Part shown: in pieces, positions 1 to 6,314 of the stretch | Layout of the letters: every line of letters begins with the position of its first letter | How positions within the stretch are numbered: the stretch's first letter is position 1 | DNA from: Candidatus Kuenenia stuttgartensis | Lineage (GTDB): Bacteria > Bacteroidota > Bacteroidia > Chitinophagales > Chitinophagaceae | Direction of reading: 5' to 3' | Assembly: GCA_943330835.2 (NCBI GenBank) | Contig: CALQJH020000085.1 | Coordinates: forward strand, 1-8,068 | Length of the DNA stretch: 8,068 nucleotides | Notes under the pieces: model-generated | Database searches by the model: none | The model's input: only the letters and a program-made list of their open reading frames with translations | Told to the model about the DNA's origin: nothing | Translations under genes and position numbers: made by a program

Positions 1-261
1 GCCTGGAACCCAACAAGTAAATCGGTACCAATATGGATTTTTATCTGTAAAATTTACAGCACTACTTGTGCATCTTGAAACAACATCGGTATTGCCACAA
101 ATATTAACGGAGTTCTGAAAGAAAGAGGTAGTGCCACAAATTGGAAATGCTGTTTGAGCCGTTTGTCCTAATGTGGTACAAGTTTGAGCTTGCCCTTTAT
201 GGAATTGAAATTGTAATAATAATGTAAATAATAAAAATAATATCTCTTTCTTTTTTCTCAT
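1..261 (-). CDS. N-terminus of a secreted, Cys-containing surface protein (gliding-motility-associated type), partial
   Basis: An open frame runs from ATG at 261 off the left edge (87 codons seen, no stop). Residues 1-25 form a clear Sec signal peptide: basic start RKKKE, hydrophobic core ILFLLFTLLLQFQF, and a likely cut in GQA|Q. The mature part carries cysteines at 28, 42, 55, 64 and 83 in a pattern TCTTLGQTAQTAFPICG ... DKNPYWYRFTC. From memory this resembles the N-terminal domain of very large Bacteroidota extracellular proteins that often end in a gliding-motility-associated or type IX secretion C-terminal domain; that end is outside the window. An AAGGAG ribosome site supports this start. 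The gene begins 29 bases after the mutS stop on the same strand with no terminator between, so read-through from mutS is possible. Export is well supported; the family call is moderately sure, and no specific function can be given. Confidence 0.75.
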   Translation of the reverse strand, partial: MRKKKEILFLLFTLLLQFQFHKGQAQTCTTLGQTAQTAFPICGTTSFFQNSVNICGNTDVVSRCTSSAVNFTDKNPYWYRFTCWVPG

Positions 262-264
262 TTT

Positions 265-270
265 CTCCTT
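265..270 (-). promoter_or_regulatory. Shine-Dalgarno site of the secreted-protein gene
   Basis: On the minus strand AAGGAG precedes the ATG at 261-259 with only 3 bases between. It stands out because the other genes in this window have AT-rich leaders with no such site, as is usual in Bacteroidota. It fixes the start codon and suggests translation independent of the mutS upstream of it. The short spacing is somewhat below the usual optimum. Confidence 0.55.
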
Positions 271-290
271 TCGGATTTTGTAAATCGCTA

Positions 291-2900
291 TTAGTTAATC
301 TTATTTTTTATTTCCTGCAATTTCAATAAGGCCTCAACAGGGGTAAGTCTGTTGATGTCTACATTTTCCAAAATAGTTCTGATTTCATCAAAAGTAATGG
401 AGTGCGTATCAAAAATACTCAGTTGCATTTTAGTATCATTCACATTCTTCAAACTCTCCTGTATAGTATTATTTATTTCACTTTTCGAATCTCTACTGTC
501 TTCTAATTTTGTCAATATTTCATTGGCACGATTAATTAAAGTAGGAGGCATTCCTGCCATACGGGCAACATGAATTCCAAAGCTATGCGTACTTCCGCCC
601 TTTGCCAATTTCCTTAAAAAGATAATTTTATTTCCAACTTCCTGATTGGTAATATGATAGTTTTTAATTCCTGAAAATTGATTTTCCAATTCATTGAGTT
701 CATGATAATGCGTAGCAAAAAGTGTTTTTGGTTTTTGTTCAGATTCGTGTAGATATTCTGCGATACTCCATGCGATTGAAATACCATCGTATGTAGAAGT
801 TCCTCTGCCAATTTCATCAAGAATAATTAAACTTCTTGAGCTGAGGTTGTTGATTATGCTTGCTGTTTCATTCATCTCTACCATAAAAGTACTTTCCCCA
901 CCACTAAGGTTATCCGAAGCGCCAACTCTGGTAAATATTTTATCAGTTAACGGAATTTTAGCGCTGGTTACAGGAACAAAACTTCCCATATGCGCCATCA
1001 AAGTAATTAAAGCAGTTTGTCTGAGAATCGCACTTTTCCCACTCATATTAGGCCCGGTAAGAATAATAAGTTGTTGATTGGAGGAATCCAACATGATATC
1101 ATTGGTAATGTAGCTTTCTCCGATCGGAAGATTTCTTTCAATTACAGGATGGCGGCTATCTTTCAATTCCAATTCTTTTCCTTCGTGCAGACTTGGTTTT
1201 TTGTAGTTGAATTGTAGCGCATTGTTGGCATAGCATGTCAAACAATCCAAGACTGCCATTACATGCCCATTTACTTGCAAAGGAGCAATATAATCTTGTA
1301 ATTCATTGAGTAATTCCTGAAAAAGCTGTTGTTCAATCTGAATGATTTTATCTTCCGCGCCCATTATTTTTTCTTCGTAAACTTTAAGCTCTGGAGTAAT
1401 ATAGCGTTCTGCATTGGCTAAAGTTTGTTTGCGAATCCAGGTTTCAGGTACTTTATTTTTGTGTAGATTGGTTACTTCGAGGTAATAGCCAAATACATTA
1501 TTGAAACTAATTTTCAATGATGAAATTCCTGTGTTGATGGCTTCCTTTTGTTGCAGTTCCAGAAGATAATTTTTTCCACCACTTGATATTTCTCGGAGTT
1601 CATCCAATTCTATATGTATGCCTTTAGCAATCAATCCGCCTTTATTAGTTAATGCAGGTGGGTTTTCATTAATTTCTTTAATGATTTTGTCCAGGATATA
1701 TTGACAAGCATTTAAAGAATCTCCTAAACGTTTTAAATATTCATTTTTGGAGTAACTACAAATTTCTTTGATTTGAAGTGTTTGTTGAAGGCCTCTTGCT
1801 ATTTGTAATACTTCTCTTGGATTGATTTTTTTCAAAGGAACTTTTGCTGCTAATCTCTCTATGTCTCCGGCTTGTTTGATGTGTAGGATTATTTTATTCC
1901 TGATATCGGTATCTGCGATTAAATAACTTACAGCTTCCAGTCTTTCATTGATTCTGGAAATCGTATTCAAGGGCATGAGCATCCATCTTTTCAACAATCG
2001 AGCACCCATAGGGGAAACGGTATTGTTGATCGTCTTGAAAAGTGTGTTGGCTTGTTCGTTAGTAGACAGAAGTTCTAAATTTCTTATAGTGAACTTATCC
2101 ATCCAAAGGTGATCATCCTTATTGATACGCTGTAGAGAAGTGATGTGTTGAAGATTAGGATGTTCAGTATCTTTAAGATAATGCAGAATAGCTCCTGATG
2201 CAATGGTGCCATAGCTTAATTCTTCTACACCAAATCCTTTTAGACTATGTGTTCCGAAATGCTTTAATAGATTTTCTTTGGCATAGGATTCAGTGAAAAT
2301 CCATTCATCTAGTGAGTAAGTGAAAAAACTATTGCCAAATAATTCTTTAAAATATTTCAATTTATTCCTTTGGAAAATAACTTCAGCTGGTTGCAGACTT
2401 TGAAGTAATTTATCTGCATATTCCTTATCGCCTTCTGCAATGAAAAATTCTCCTGTTGAAATATCCAGAAAGGCGATTCCTATTTTTTCATTCTCAAAAT
2501 GTAGAGCGGCTAAAAAATTATTCGTATTATGTTCAAGTAATTTATCATTAGTAGCAACGCCTGGAGTAACCAATTCAGTCACGCCTCTTTTTACAATTCC
2601 TTTGGCAGCTTTAGGGTCTTCCAATTGATCGCAAATAGCGACACGATATCCGGCCTTTACTAATTTATGAAGATAAGTATCTAGCGCATGATATGGAAAA
2701 CCCGCTAGTTCTAATGATGTGGCATTGCCATTATTCCGCTTTGTAAGTGTAATGCCTAATACTGCTGATGTATTGATAGCATCTTGTCCGAATGTTTCAT
2801 AAAAATCTCCTACACGAAACAATAAAATAGCATCTGGATATTTCGCCTTGATAGCATTGTGTTGTTGCATTAAAGGGGTTTCGCTTGATGCCTTTGCCAT
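291..2900 (-). CDS. mutS: DNA mismatch repair protein MutS
   Basis: MutS recognises base mismatches and small loops in the cytoplasm and, with MutL, starts mismatch repair. The protein is 869 residues from ATG at 2900, a normal MutS1 length. The mismatch-reading Phe-x-Glu lies in GDFYETF (Phe33, Glu35). The connector, lever and clamp regions follow, then the ABC-type ATPase: Walker A GPNMSGKS (616-623), signature region SGGEST (about 666-671), Walker B LIILDEIGRGTST with Asp695/Glu696, and the ATH histidine at 731. A QLSIF motif at about 826-830 fits a beta-clamp binding peptide, and the C-terminus LTPVEALLKLQEIK is the usual end helix region. The frame can be extended three codons to a TTG at 2909-2907, but that codon lies inside a TAATTTTG promoter-like box, so ATG at 2900 is preferred. 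No mutL is in the window. The identification is firm. Confidence 0.98.
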   Translation of the reverse strand: MAKASSETPLMQQHNAIKAKYPDAILLFRVGDFYETFGQDAINTSAVLGITLTKRNNGNATSLELAGFPYHALDTYLHKLVKAGYRVAICDQLEDPKAAKGIVKRGVTELVTPGVATNDKLLEHNTNNFLAALHFENEKIGIAFLDISTGEFFIAEGDKEYADKLLQSLQPAEVIFQRNKLKYFKELFGNSFFTYSLDEWIFTESYAKENLLKHFGTHSLKGFGVEELSYGTIASGAILHYLKDTEHPNLQHITSLQRINKDDHLWMDKFTIRNLELLSTNEQANTLFKTINNTVSPMGARLLKRWMLMPLNTISRINERLEAVSYLIADTDIRNKIILHIKQAGDIERLAAKVPLKKINPREVLQIARGLQQTLQIKEICSYSKNEYLKRLGDSLNACQYILDKIIKEINENPPALTNKGGLIAKGIHIELDELREISSGGKNYLLELQQKEAINTGISSLKISFNNVFGYYLEVTNLHKNKVPETWIRKQTLANAERYITPELKVYEEKIMGAEDKIIQIEQQLFQELLNELQDYIAPLQVNGHVMAVLDCLTCYANNALQFNYKKPSLHEGKELELKDSRHPVIERNLPIGESYITNDIMLDSSNQQLIILTGPNMSGKSAILRQTALITLMAHMGSFVPVTSAKIPLTDKIFTRVGASDNLSGGESTFMVEMNETASIINNLSSRSLIILDEIGRGTSTYDGISIAWSIAEYLHESEQKPKTLFATHYHELNELENQFSGIKNYHITNQEVGNKIIFLRKLAKGGSTHSFGIHVARMAGMPPTLINRANEILTKLEDSRDSKSEINNTIQESLKNVNDTKMQLSIFDTHSITFDEIRTILENVDINRLTPVEALLKLQEIKNKIN

Positions 2901-2906
2901 AGGAGA

Positions 2907-2914
2907 CAAAATTA
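2907..2914 (-). promoter_or_regulatory. Possible mutS -7 promoter box
   Basis: Read on the minus strand this is TAATTTTG, a perfect match to the Bacteroidota -7 consensus TAnnTTTG. It ends only 6 bases before the mutS ATG, so a start of transcription here would give a leaderless or nearly leaderless message. I see no TTTG at the expected -33 spacing, so the call rests on one short box and chance is possible. Confidence 0.35.
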
Positions 2915-3235
2915 AGAGATAACTTCCAATTGTGCGAAGAGTTTGAAAGGTTTAAACGTTAAGCGATTTCTCTTGGCTTAGATGGGTATAAGATAATATA
3001 TGACAATGGCAAGGATGACTTTTTTGAAGTTGTCTAAAAATCAAAAAAGGTCTATTGATTATTGCAGCCATAAATTAATATTGCAAATACTCGAATAATG
3101 AAGCTAAATATTTTACTGAAGTTTATTTGTTTCCCCATTGAAAATAATAACCACCTTTACACATGATTTTTTAACATATTAATTCTATTGCATTTCTCAT
3201 TTATAGCTTTTCCCCTATAGAATTAGCGGTTATTT

Positions 3236-3265
3236 TTTGTGAAATTTATTTTGGTTTTAAGTTTG
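3236..3265 (+). promoter_or_regulatory. Possible distal lolA promoter
   Basis: TTTG (3236-3239), 18 bases, then TAAGTTTG (3258-3265) matches the Bacteroidota -33/-7 arrangement, with a spacer one base shorter than the usual 19-21. Transcription from here would give lolA a leader of roughly 100 bases. The region is so AT-rich that chance matches are expected. Confidence 0.3.
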
Positions 3266-3351
3266 GTAATAATTTAAAATAGAATGATTCGATTATTAAT
3301 CCTTTTAATTTTCTTTAACATCATTCATCTACGAGAAGATATGAAAAATAC

Positions 3352-3359
3352 TATCTTTG
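3352..3359 (+). promoter_or_regulatory. lolA -7 promoter box
   Basis: TATCTTTG followed by C is a perfect TAnnTTTG box and matches the fcl box at 6241-6248 in nine consecutive bases (TATCTTTGC). It would place the transcript start about 10-15 bases before the ATG at 3378. No good -33 TTTG is seen at 19-21 bases upstream. The box overlaps the TTG at 3357, which argues against that codon being the gene's start. Confidence 0.5.
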
Positions 3360-3377
3360 CGGCGAAATAAATATTTA

Positions 3378-4040
3378 ATGATGAAAGCTTTTGTAACCTT
3401 ACTCATGTCTTTGTTGATGGTTTTTTATTCTAATGCCCAGCCGCTAAAGGGTATGGGTAAGAGTGATGCAGATGCCAAAAAAATACTTGATGCTGTAAGT
3501 TCTAAGTTTAAAAGCTACAAATCTGTTGAAGCAAAGTTTGTACTCAAAATTGAAAATGCTTCTGGAAAGTCAATTGGCAGTAAATCTGGTTCAGTCTTTA
3601 TGAAGGCTACAAAATACCGAATTTCAATGCCTGGTCAGGAAATATTTTCTGATGGATCAACCACTTGGTCTTATGAAAAATCTTCTAATGAAGTAACGAT
3701 TAACAAAATTGATCCTTCTGCAAATTCTATTACACCTCAAAAATTGTTTACCAATTTCTATGATAAAGATTTTTTGTATAAATTAAATGGAGTGGTAAAG
3801 TCAGGAGGGAAAGACTTGCAAGAAATTGAATTGACTCCAATTGATAAGACAAAAGCGTTTCATAAAGTCCTTTTATATGTAAGTAATTCGACCATTTTTT
3901 CTACAAAAGTCTTTGAAAAAACTGGCAATCGATATATTTATAACGTTAACGACATGAAGACTGGAGTTTCAATAACGGATCAATCTTTTGTATTTGATGC
4001 AAAAAAATATCCTGGAGTAGAAGTCGTAGATTTAAGATAA
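3378..4040 (+). CDS. lolA: LolA-like outer-membrane lipoprotein carrier protein
   Basis: LolA carries lipoproteins across the periplasm from the inner-membrane LolCDE exporter to the outer membrane. The 220-residue protein starts MMKAF, followed by a hydrophobic core and a likely signal-peptidase I cut at SNA|Q (after residue 20); there is no lipobox Cys, so it should be soluble in the periplasm. The mature part shows the Bacteroidota LolA-like pattern: an early KKILDAVSSKFKSYKSVEAKF helix and strand, GSVFMKATKYRISMPGQEIFSDGSTTWSY in the middle, and a C-terminal FVFDAKKYPGVEVVDLR. ATG at 3378 is chosen (3381 is equally possible) because the upstream TTG at 3357 lies in the promoter box and would spoil the signal peptide. 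It ends 13 bases from the convergent ubiX stop. The family is firm; strict equivalence to proteobacterial LolA is inferred, as these family members are divergent. Confidence 0.88.
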   Translation: MMKAFVTLLMSLLMVFYSNAQPLKGMGKSDADAKKILDAVSSKFKSYKSVEAKFVLKIENASGKSIGSKSGSVFMKATKYRISMPGQEIFSDGSTTWSYEKSSNEVTINKIDPSANSITPQKLFTNFYDKDFLYKLNGVVKSGGKDLQEIELTPIDKTKAFHKVLLYVSNSTIFSTKVFEKTGNRYIYNVNDMKTGVSITDQSFVFDAKKYPGVEVVDLR

Positions 4041-4053
4041 AAGTGTTCCTTTT

Positions 4054-4614
4054 CTATTTAATTCCCCATCTATAGCTATCTTGTTTTAGTCCAGCTAAGT
4101 CAATTATTCGGTCAACTACTGTTGCGGCAACTTCCTCAATTGTTTTAGGTTTGCTATAAAAAGACGGTGTAGCAGGACAAATAATTCCACCTGCTAAAGT
4201 GATGGTTTCCATATTTTTAATATGAATAAGATTATAAGGGGTGTCTCTGGCTACACAGATTAATTTTCTTCTTTCTTTTAAGATAACATCAGCTGCTCTT
4301 GTAATTAAATCATTAGAAATCCCACTTGCAATTCTCCCTAAAGTGCCCATACTACATGGAATAATAATCATTGTATTATATTGACCAGAACCTGAAGCGA
4401 ATGGGGCATTGAAATCTTGCTGGTCAAAATATTTAACGGGAAAGCTCTTGTAGTTTTCATCTTCTAATTCGGTATGCCAAACTTCCTTTGCATTGGTTGT
4501 CATTAGCAAGGAGAGCTCATCAATTTGGTTGGTTAATTTTGTCAATTTCTCCAAAAGCACCTTGGCGTAGATAGAGCCACTAGCTCCGGTAACTGCCACA
4601 ACTATTTTTTGCAT
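4054..4614 (-). CDS. ubiX: Flavin prenyltransferase UbiX
   Basis: UbiX joins dimethylallyl phosphate to FMN to make prenylated FMN, the cofactor of UbiD-family decarboxylases. The 186-residue length is normal. The N-terminal FMN-binding segment VAVTGASGSIYA (6-17), the loop SGSGQY (74-79), PCSMGTLGRIASG (86-98), the RAADVILKERR segment (106-116), and CPATPSFYSKP (146-156, with the conserved Tyr153) all fit; Arg182 near the C-terminus fits the conserved terminal Arg. Where many UbiX proteins read RETP, this one reads R-D-T-P (Asp124), a conservative change at a position linked to catalysis. No ubiD is in the window, so the partner decarboxylase must lie elsewhere. It lies 120 bases downstream of the oxoamine synthase on the same strand and may be read through from it; no strong promoter of its own was seen. 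The family call is firm. Confidence 0.95.
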   Translation of the reverse strand: MQKIVVAVTGASGSIYAKVLLEKLTKLTNQIDELSLLMTTNAKEVWHTELEDENYKSFPVKYFDQQDFNAPFASGSGQYNTMIIIPCSMGTLGRIASGISNDLITRAADVILKERRKLICVARDTPYNLIHIKNMETITLAGGIICPATPSFYSKPKTIEEVAATVVDRIIDLAGLKQDSYRWGIK

Positions 4615-4734
4615 GGAATGAAATTTTTTAGCGAACTGCTTAATTATTGAAACAATATTAAAGGTAAAAGGTTGAAACTTTAGAAGTTTTATCTTTAAAT
4701 CTTGGGCTAGATTGTTTCATCCCTAATCAACCAA

Positions 4735-5988
4735 TCAAGCTTTCTCAGCCATATCAGGGATATCCGCTGCTTTATAGGCGCCAAGATCTAATTTCTTTTT
4801 GGTTTCTTCAAACGCTTTGAGCGTAAGTTCGATATCTTCAAAACTGTGAGATGCTGTTGGTATCAATCTATAAATAATATCTCCTTTTGGAATTACAGGA
4901 TACACAACAATGCTGCAAAAAATATTGTAATTCTCTCTAAGATCCATTACCATTTGTGTAGCTTCCGGCACATCGCCTTTCATGTAAATAGGTGTTACCG
5001 GAGAATTGGTATTACCAATATCGAATCCTCTTTCTTTTAATCCGGCTTGTAATCTTGCCACATTATCCCATAATTTTTCTCTAAGTTCCGGCATGTTTAT
5101 GGTCATTTCCATCCTTTTCAGCATTCCCTCTACGATCAACAAGGGTAAGCTTTTTGCAAAAATCTGAGAACGAGTATTGTATCTTAAATATTTAATAACG
5201 GCTTTTGGCCCACTGATAAAAGCACCGATACTTCCCATGCTTTTCACGAATGTGCTGAAGTATAAATCAATGCCATCCTGACAACCTTGAGCCTCATCAG
5301 CACCTGCGCCTGTTGGTCCCATGTATCCAAAACCGTGAGCGTCATCAATTAAAATTCTGAATTCATATTTCTCTTTTAATGCAACGATTTGTTTTAGTAT
5401 TCCTTGCTCGCCATCCATCCCAAATACGCCTTCAGTAATCACAAGAATGCCACCTCCATTTTTTGCAGCTAATTCTTTCGCTCTTTGTAATTGTTTTTCA
5501 CAATCCTCTATGTCATTATGTTTGAATGCATAACGGTGACCCATATGCAAACGAACGCCATCAACGATACAAGCATGAGCTTCGGCATCATAAACAATCA
5601 CATCTCTCCGATTTACCAATGCATCTATGCAGCTCATGATTCCCTGGTATCCAAAGTTGAGCAACATCGTATCTTCTCTGCTTACAAAATTGCTGATGAC
5701 CTTCTCTAATTCCTCATGCATGGTTGAATTTCCACTCATCATTCTTGCACCCATCGGATTACCCATACCATATTTTGCAGCAGCTGCTGTATCTACTTTT
5801 CTTATTTCGGGATGATTAACCAATCCCAGATAATTATTGAGACTCCAAACAATCATTTCTTTTCCTCTGAATTTCATACGAGGTCCCAATTCGCCTTCCA
5901 ATTTTGGAAAAGCAAAATATCCATGCGCTCTGTCCATGTGCTGACCGATTGGCCCGCCATCTTTGATTAGTTTTTCAAATACATCCAT
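4735..5988 (-). CDS. PLP-dependent alpha-oxoamine synthase (serine palmitoyltransferase / cysteate acyltransferase-like)
   Basis: These enzymes condense an amino acid with an acyl thioester, losing CO2, to give an amino-ketone. The 417-residue protein has the fold-type I core. His138 in EAHACIVDG should stack on PLP, Asp215 and His218 in DDAHGFG should hold the cofactor, and Lys249 in STFVKSMGSIGAF should form the Schiff base. The Lys segment looks more like serine palmitoyltransferases (TFSKS..S.GG type) than like 2-amino-3-ketobutyrate CoA ligase or AONS (GKALGG type). The entry MDVFEKLIKDGGPIG and GYFAFPKLEGELGPR are, from memory, typical of a widespread Bacteroidota group usually annotated only as an aminotransferase. 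In this phylum the likely products are sphingoid bases or the sulfonolipid precursor 3-keto-capnine. A short tail after about residue 400 is extra. No bio genes or threonine dehydrogenase lie nearby. The superfamily is certain; the substrate is inferred. Confidence 0.9.
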   Translation of the reverse strand: MDVFEKLIKDGGPIGQHMDRAHGYFAFPKLEGELGPRMKFRGKEMIVWSLNNYLGLVNHPEIRKVDTAAAAKYGMGNPMGARMMSGNSTMHEELEKVISNFVSREDTMLLNFGYQGIMSCIDALVNRRDVIVYDAEAHACIVDGVRLHMGHRYAFKHNDIEDCEKQLQRAKELAAKNGGGILVITEGVFGMDGEQGILKQIVALKEKYEFRILIDDAHGFGYMGPTGAGADEAQGCQDGIDLYFSTFVKSMGSIGAFISGPKAVIKYLRYNTRSQIFAKSLPLLIVEGMLKRMEMTINMPELREKLWDNVARLQAGLKERGFDIGNTNSPVTPIYMKGDVPEATQMVMDLRENYNIFCSIVVYPVIPKGDIIYRLIPTASHSFEDIELTLKAFEETKKKLDLGAYKAADIPDMAEKA

Positions 5989-6020
5989 TGATTTACAGTT
6001 TCTTTTAACTATTCTTAAAG

Positions 6021-6034
6021 TTGCAAAAATAAGG
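6021..6034 (-). repeat. 14-base direct repeat at a -7 box, copy 1
   Basis: CCTTATTTTTGCAA (minus strand) occurs here upstream of the oxoamine synthase and again at 7489-7502 upstream of tRNA-Gln, in the same orientation relative to the gene served. Both copies contain the TAnnTTTG box, so shared promoter sequence explains the repeat better than a mobile element does. Confidence 0.7.
6024..6031 (-). promoter_or_regulatory. -7 promoter box of the oxoamine synthase gene
   Basis: On the minus strand this reads TATTTTTG followed by CAA, a perfect TAnnTTTG box, and would give a leader of about 30 bases before ATG 5988. It lies in a 14-base stretch identical to the tRNA-Gln promoter region. No TTTG is seen at the -33 position. 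Confidence 0.5.
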
Positions 6035-6216
6035 TTTTGCCTTTAAAAATAGATGAATTAGCCCCAAGTAGCTTGTATAATAGGTTGTAAGTAAGACTTT
6101 CAGATAGCGCTGTGTTTATTTATCCTCAAAATATATTAAAAACAATACCCTCCAATTACTCTCATTTCTCTGTTAGTCACAACAAATTGCCACTCATTCT
6201 TAATCTGTATTTTTAA

Positions 6217-6248
6217 TTGTGCTGTAATGATCTTTGATAATATCTTTG
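6217..6248 (+). promoter_or_regulatory. fcl promoter
   Basis: TTG (6217-6219), a 21-base spacer, and TATCTTTG (6241-6248) fit the Bacteroidota primary sigma-factor promoter. Transcription would start near 6253-6256 and leave a leader of about 60 bases before ATG 6315. The leader ends in an A/T-only run typical of Bacteroidota translation starts. Confidence 0.6.
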
Positions 6249-6314
6249 CAGCCTAGGTTTGGTTTTTAGGGTTTAAATGGATAAAGACAAACGGTTAATA
6301 CTAATTAATAAAAA

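Larger units (their letters stand above)
2901..3377. other. Long AT-rich divergent spacer between mutS and lolA
   Basis: These 477 bases contain no convincing gene. Frames are short and do not resemble known proteins; the clearest, 22 codons from ATG at 3098, has no support. The region holds the start-proximal elements of mutS and lolA listed separately. It also has one imperfect inverted repeat: GACTTTTTTGA at 3017-3027 against TCAAAAAAGGTC at 3041-3052, an 8-bp core plus GAC/GTC with one bulged G and a 13-base loop. Its AT-rich stem makes a stable RNA structure doubtful. No tRNA, riboswitch or repeat array was recognised. Confidence 0.6.
5989..6314. other. Divergent spacer between the oxoamine synthase and fcl
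   Basis: These 326 bases separate two divergent genes. They carry a promoter-like box for each side (6024-6031 minus, 6217-6248 plus). Between them, about 6035-6215 is AT-rich with no recognisable gene, RNA structure or repeat array. Confidence 0.6.

Noticed and set aside
352..1217. Several open frames of 66-76 codons on the plus strand opposite mutS
   Set aside because: They lie entirely antisense to a well-conserved gene, have no promoter box or recognisable domain, and are expected shadows of the mutS codon pattern.
3017..3052. Imperfect inverted repeat with T-run and A-run as a terminator
   Set aside because: No gene ends nearby on either strand, and the stem is almost all A-T with a 13-base loop.
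3098..3166. 22-codon frame starting ATG at 3098 in the mutS-lolA spacer
   Set aside because: It is too short, has no ribosome site or promoter box at a sensible distance, and resembles nothing recognised.
4675..4689. AAACTT-TAG-AAGTTT inverted repeat after the oxoamine synthase as a terminator
   Set aside because: The stem is only six A/T-rich pairs with a 3-base loop and no clear U-run, too weak to call.
5491..5815. Plus-strand open frames opposite the oxoamine synthase
   Set aside because: They are antisense to conserved catalytic regions, overlap one another and have no family resemblance.
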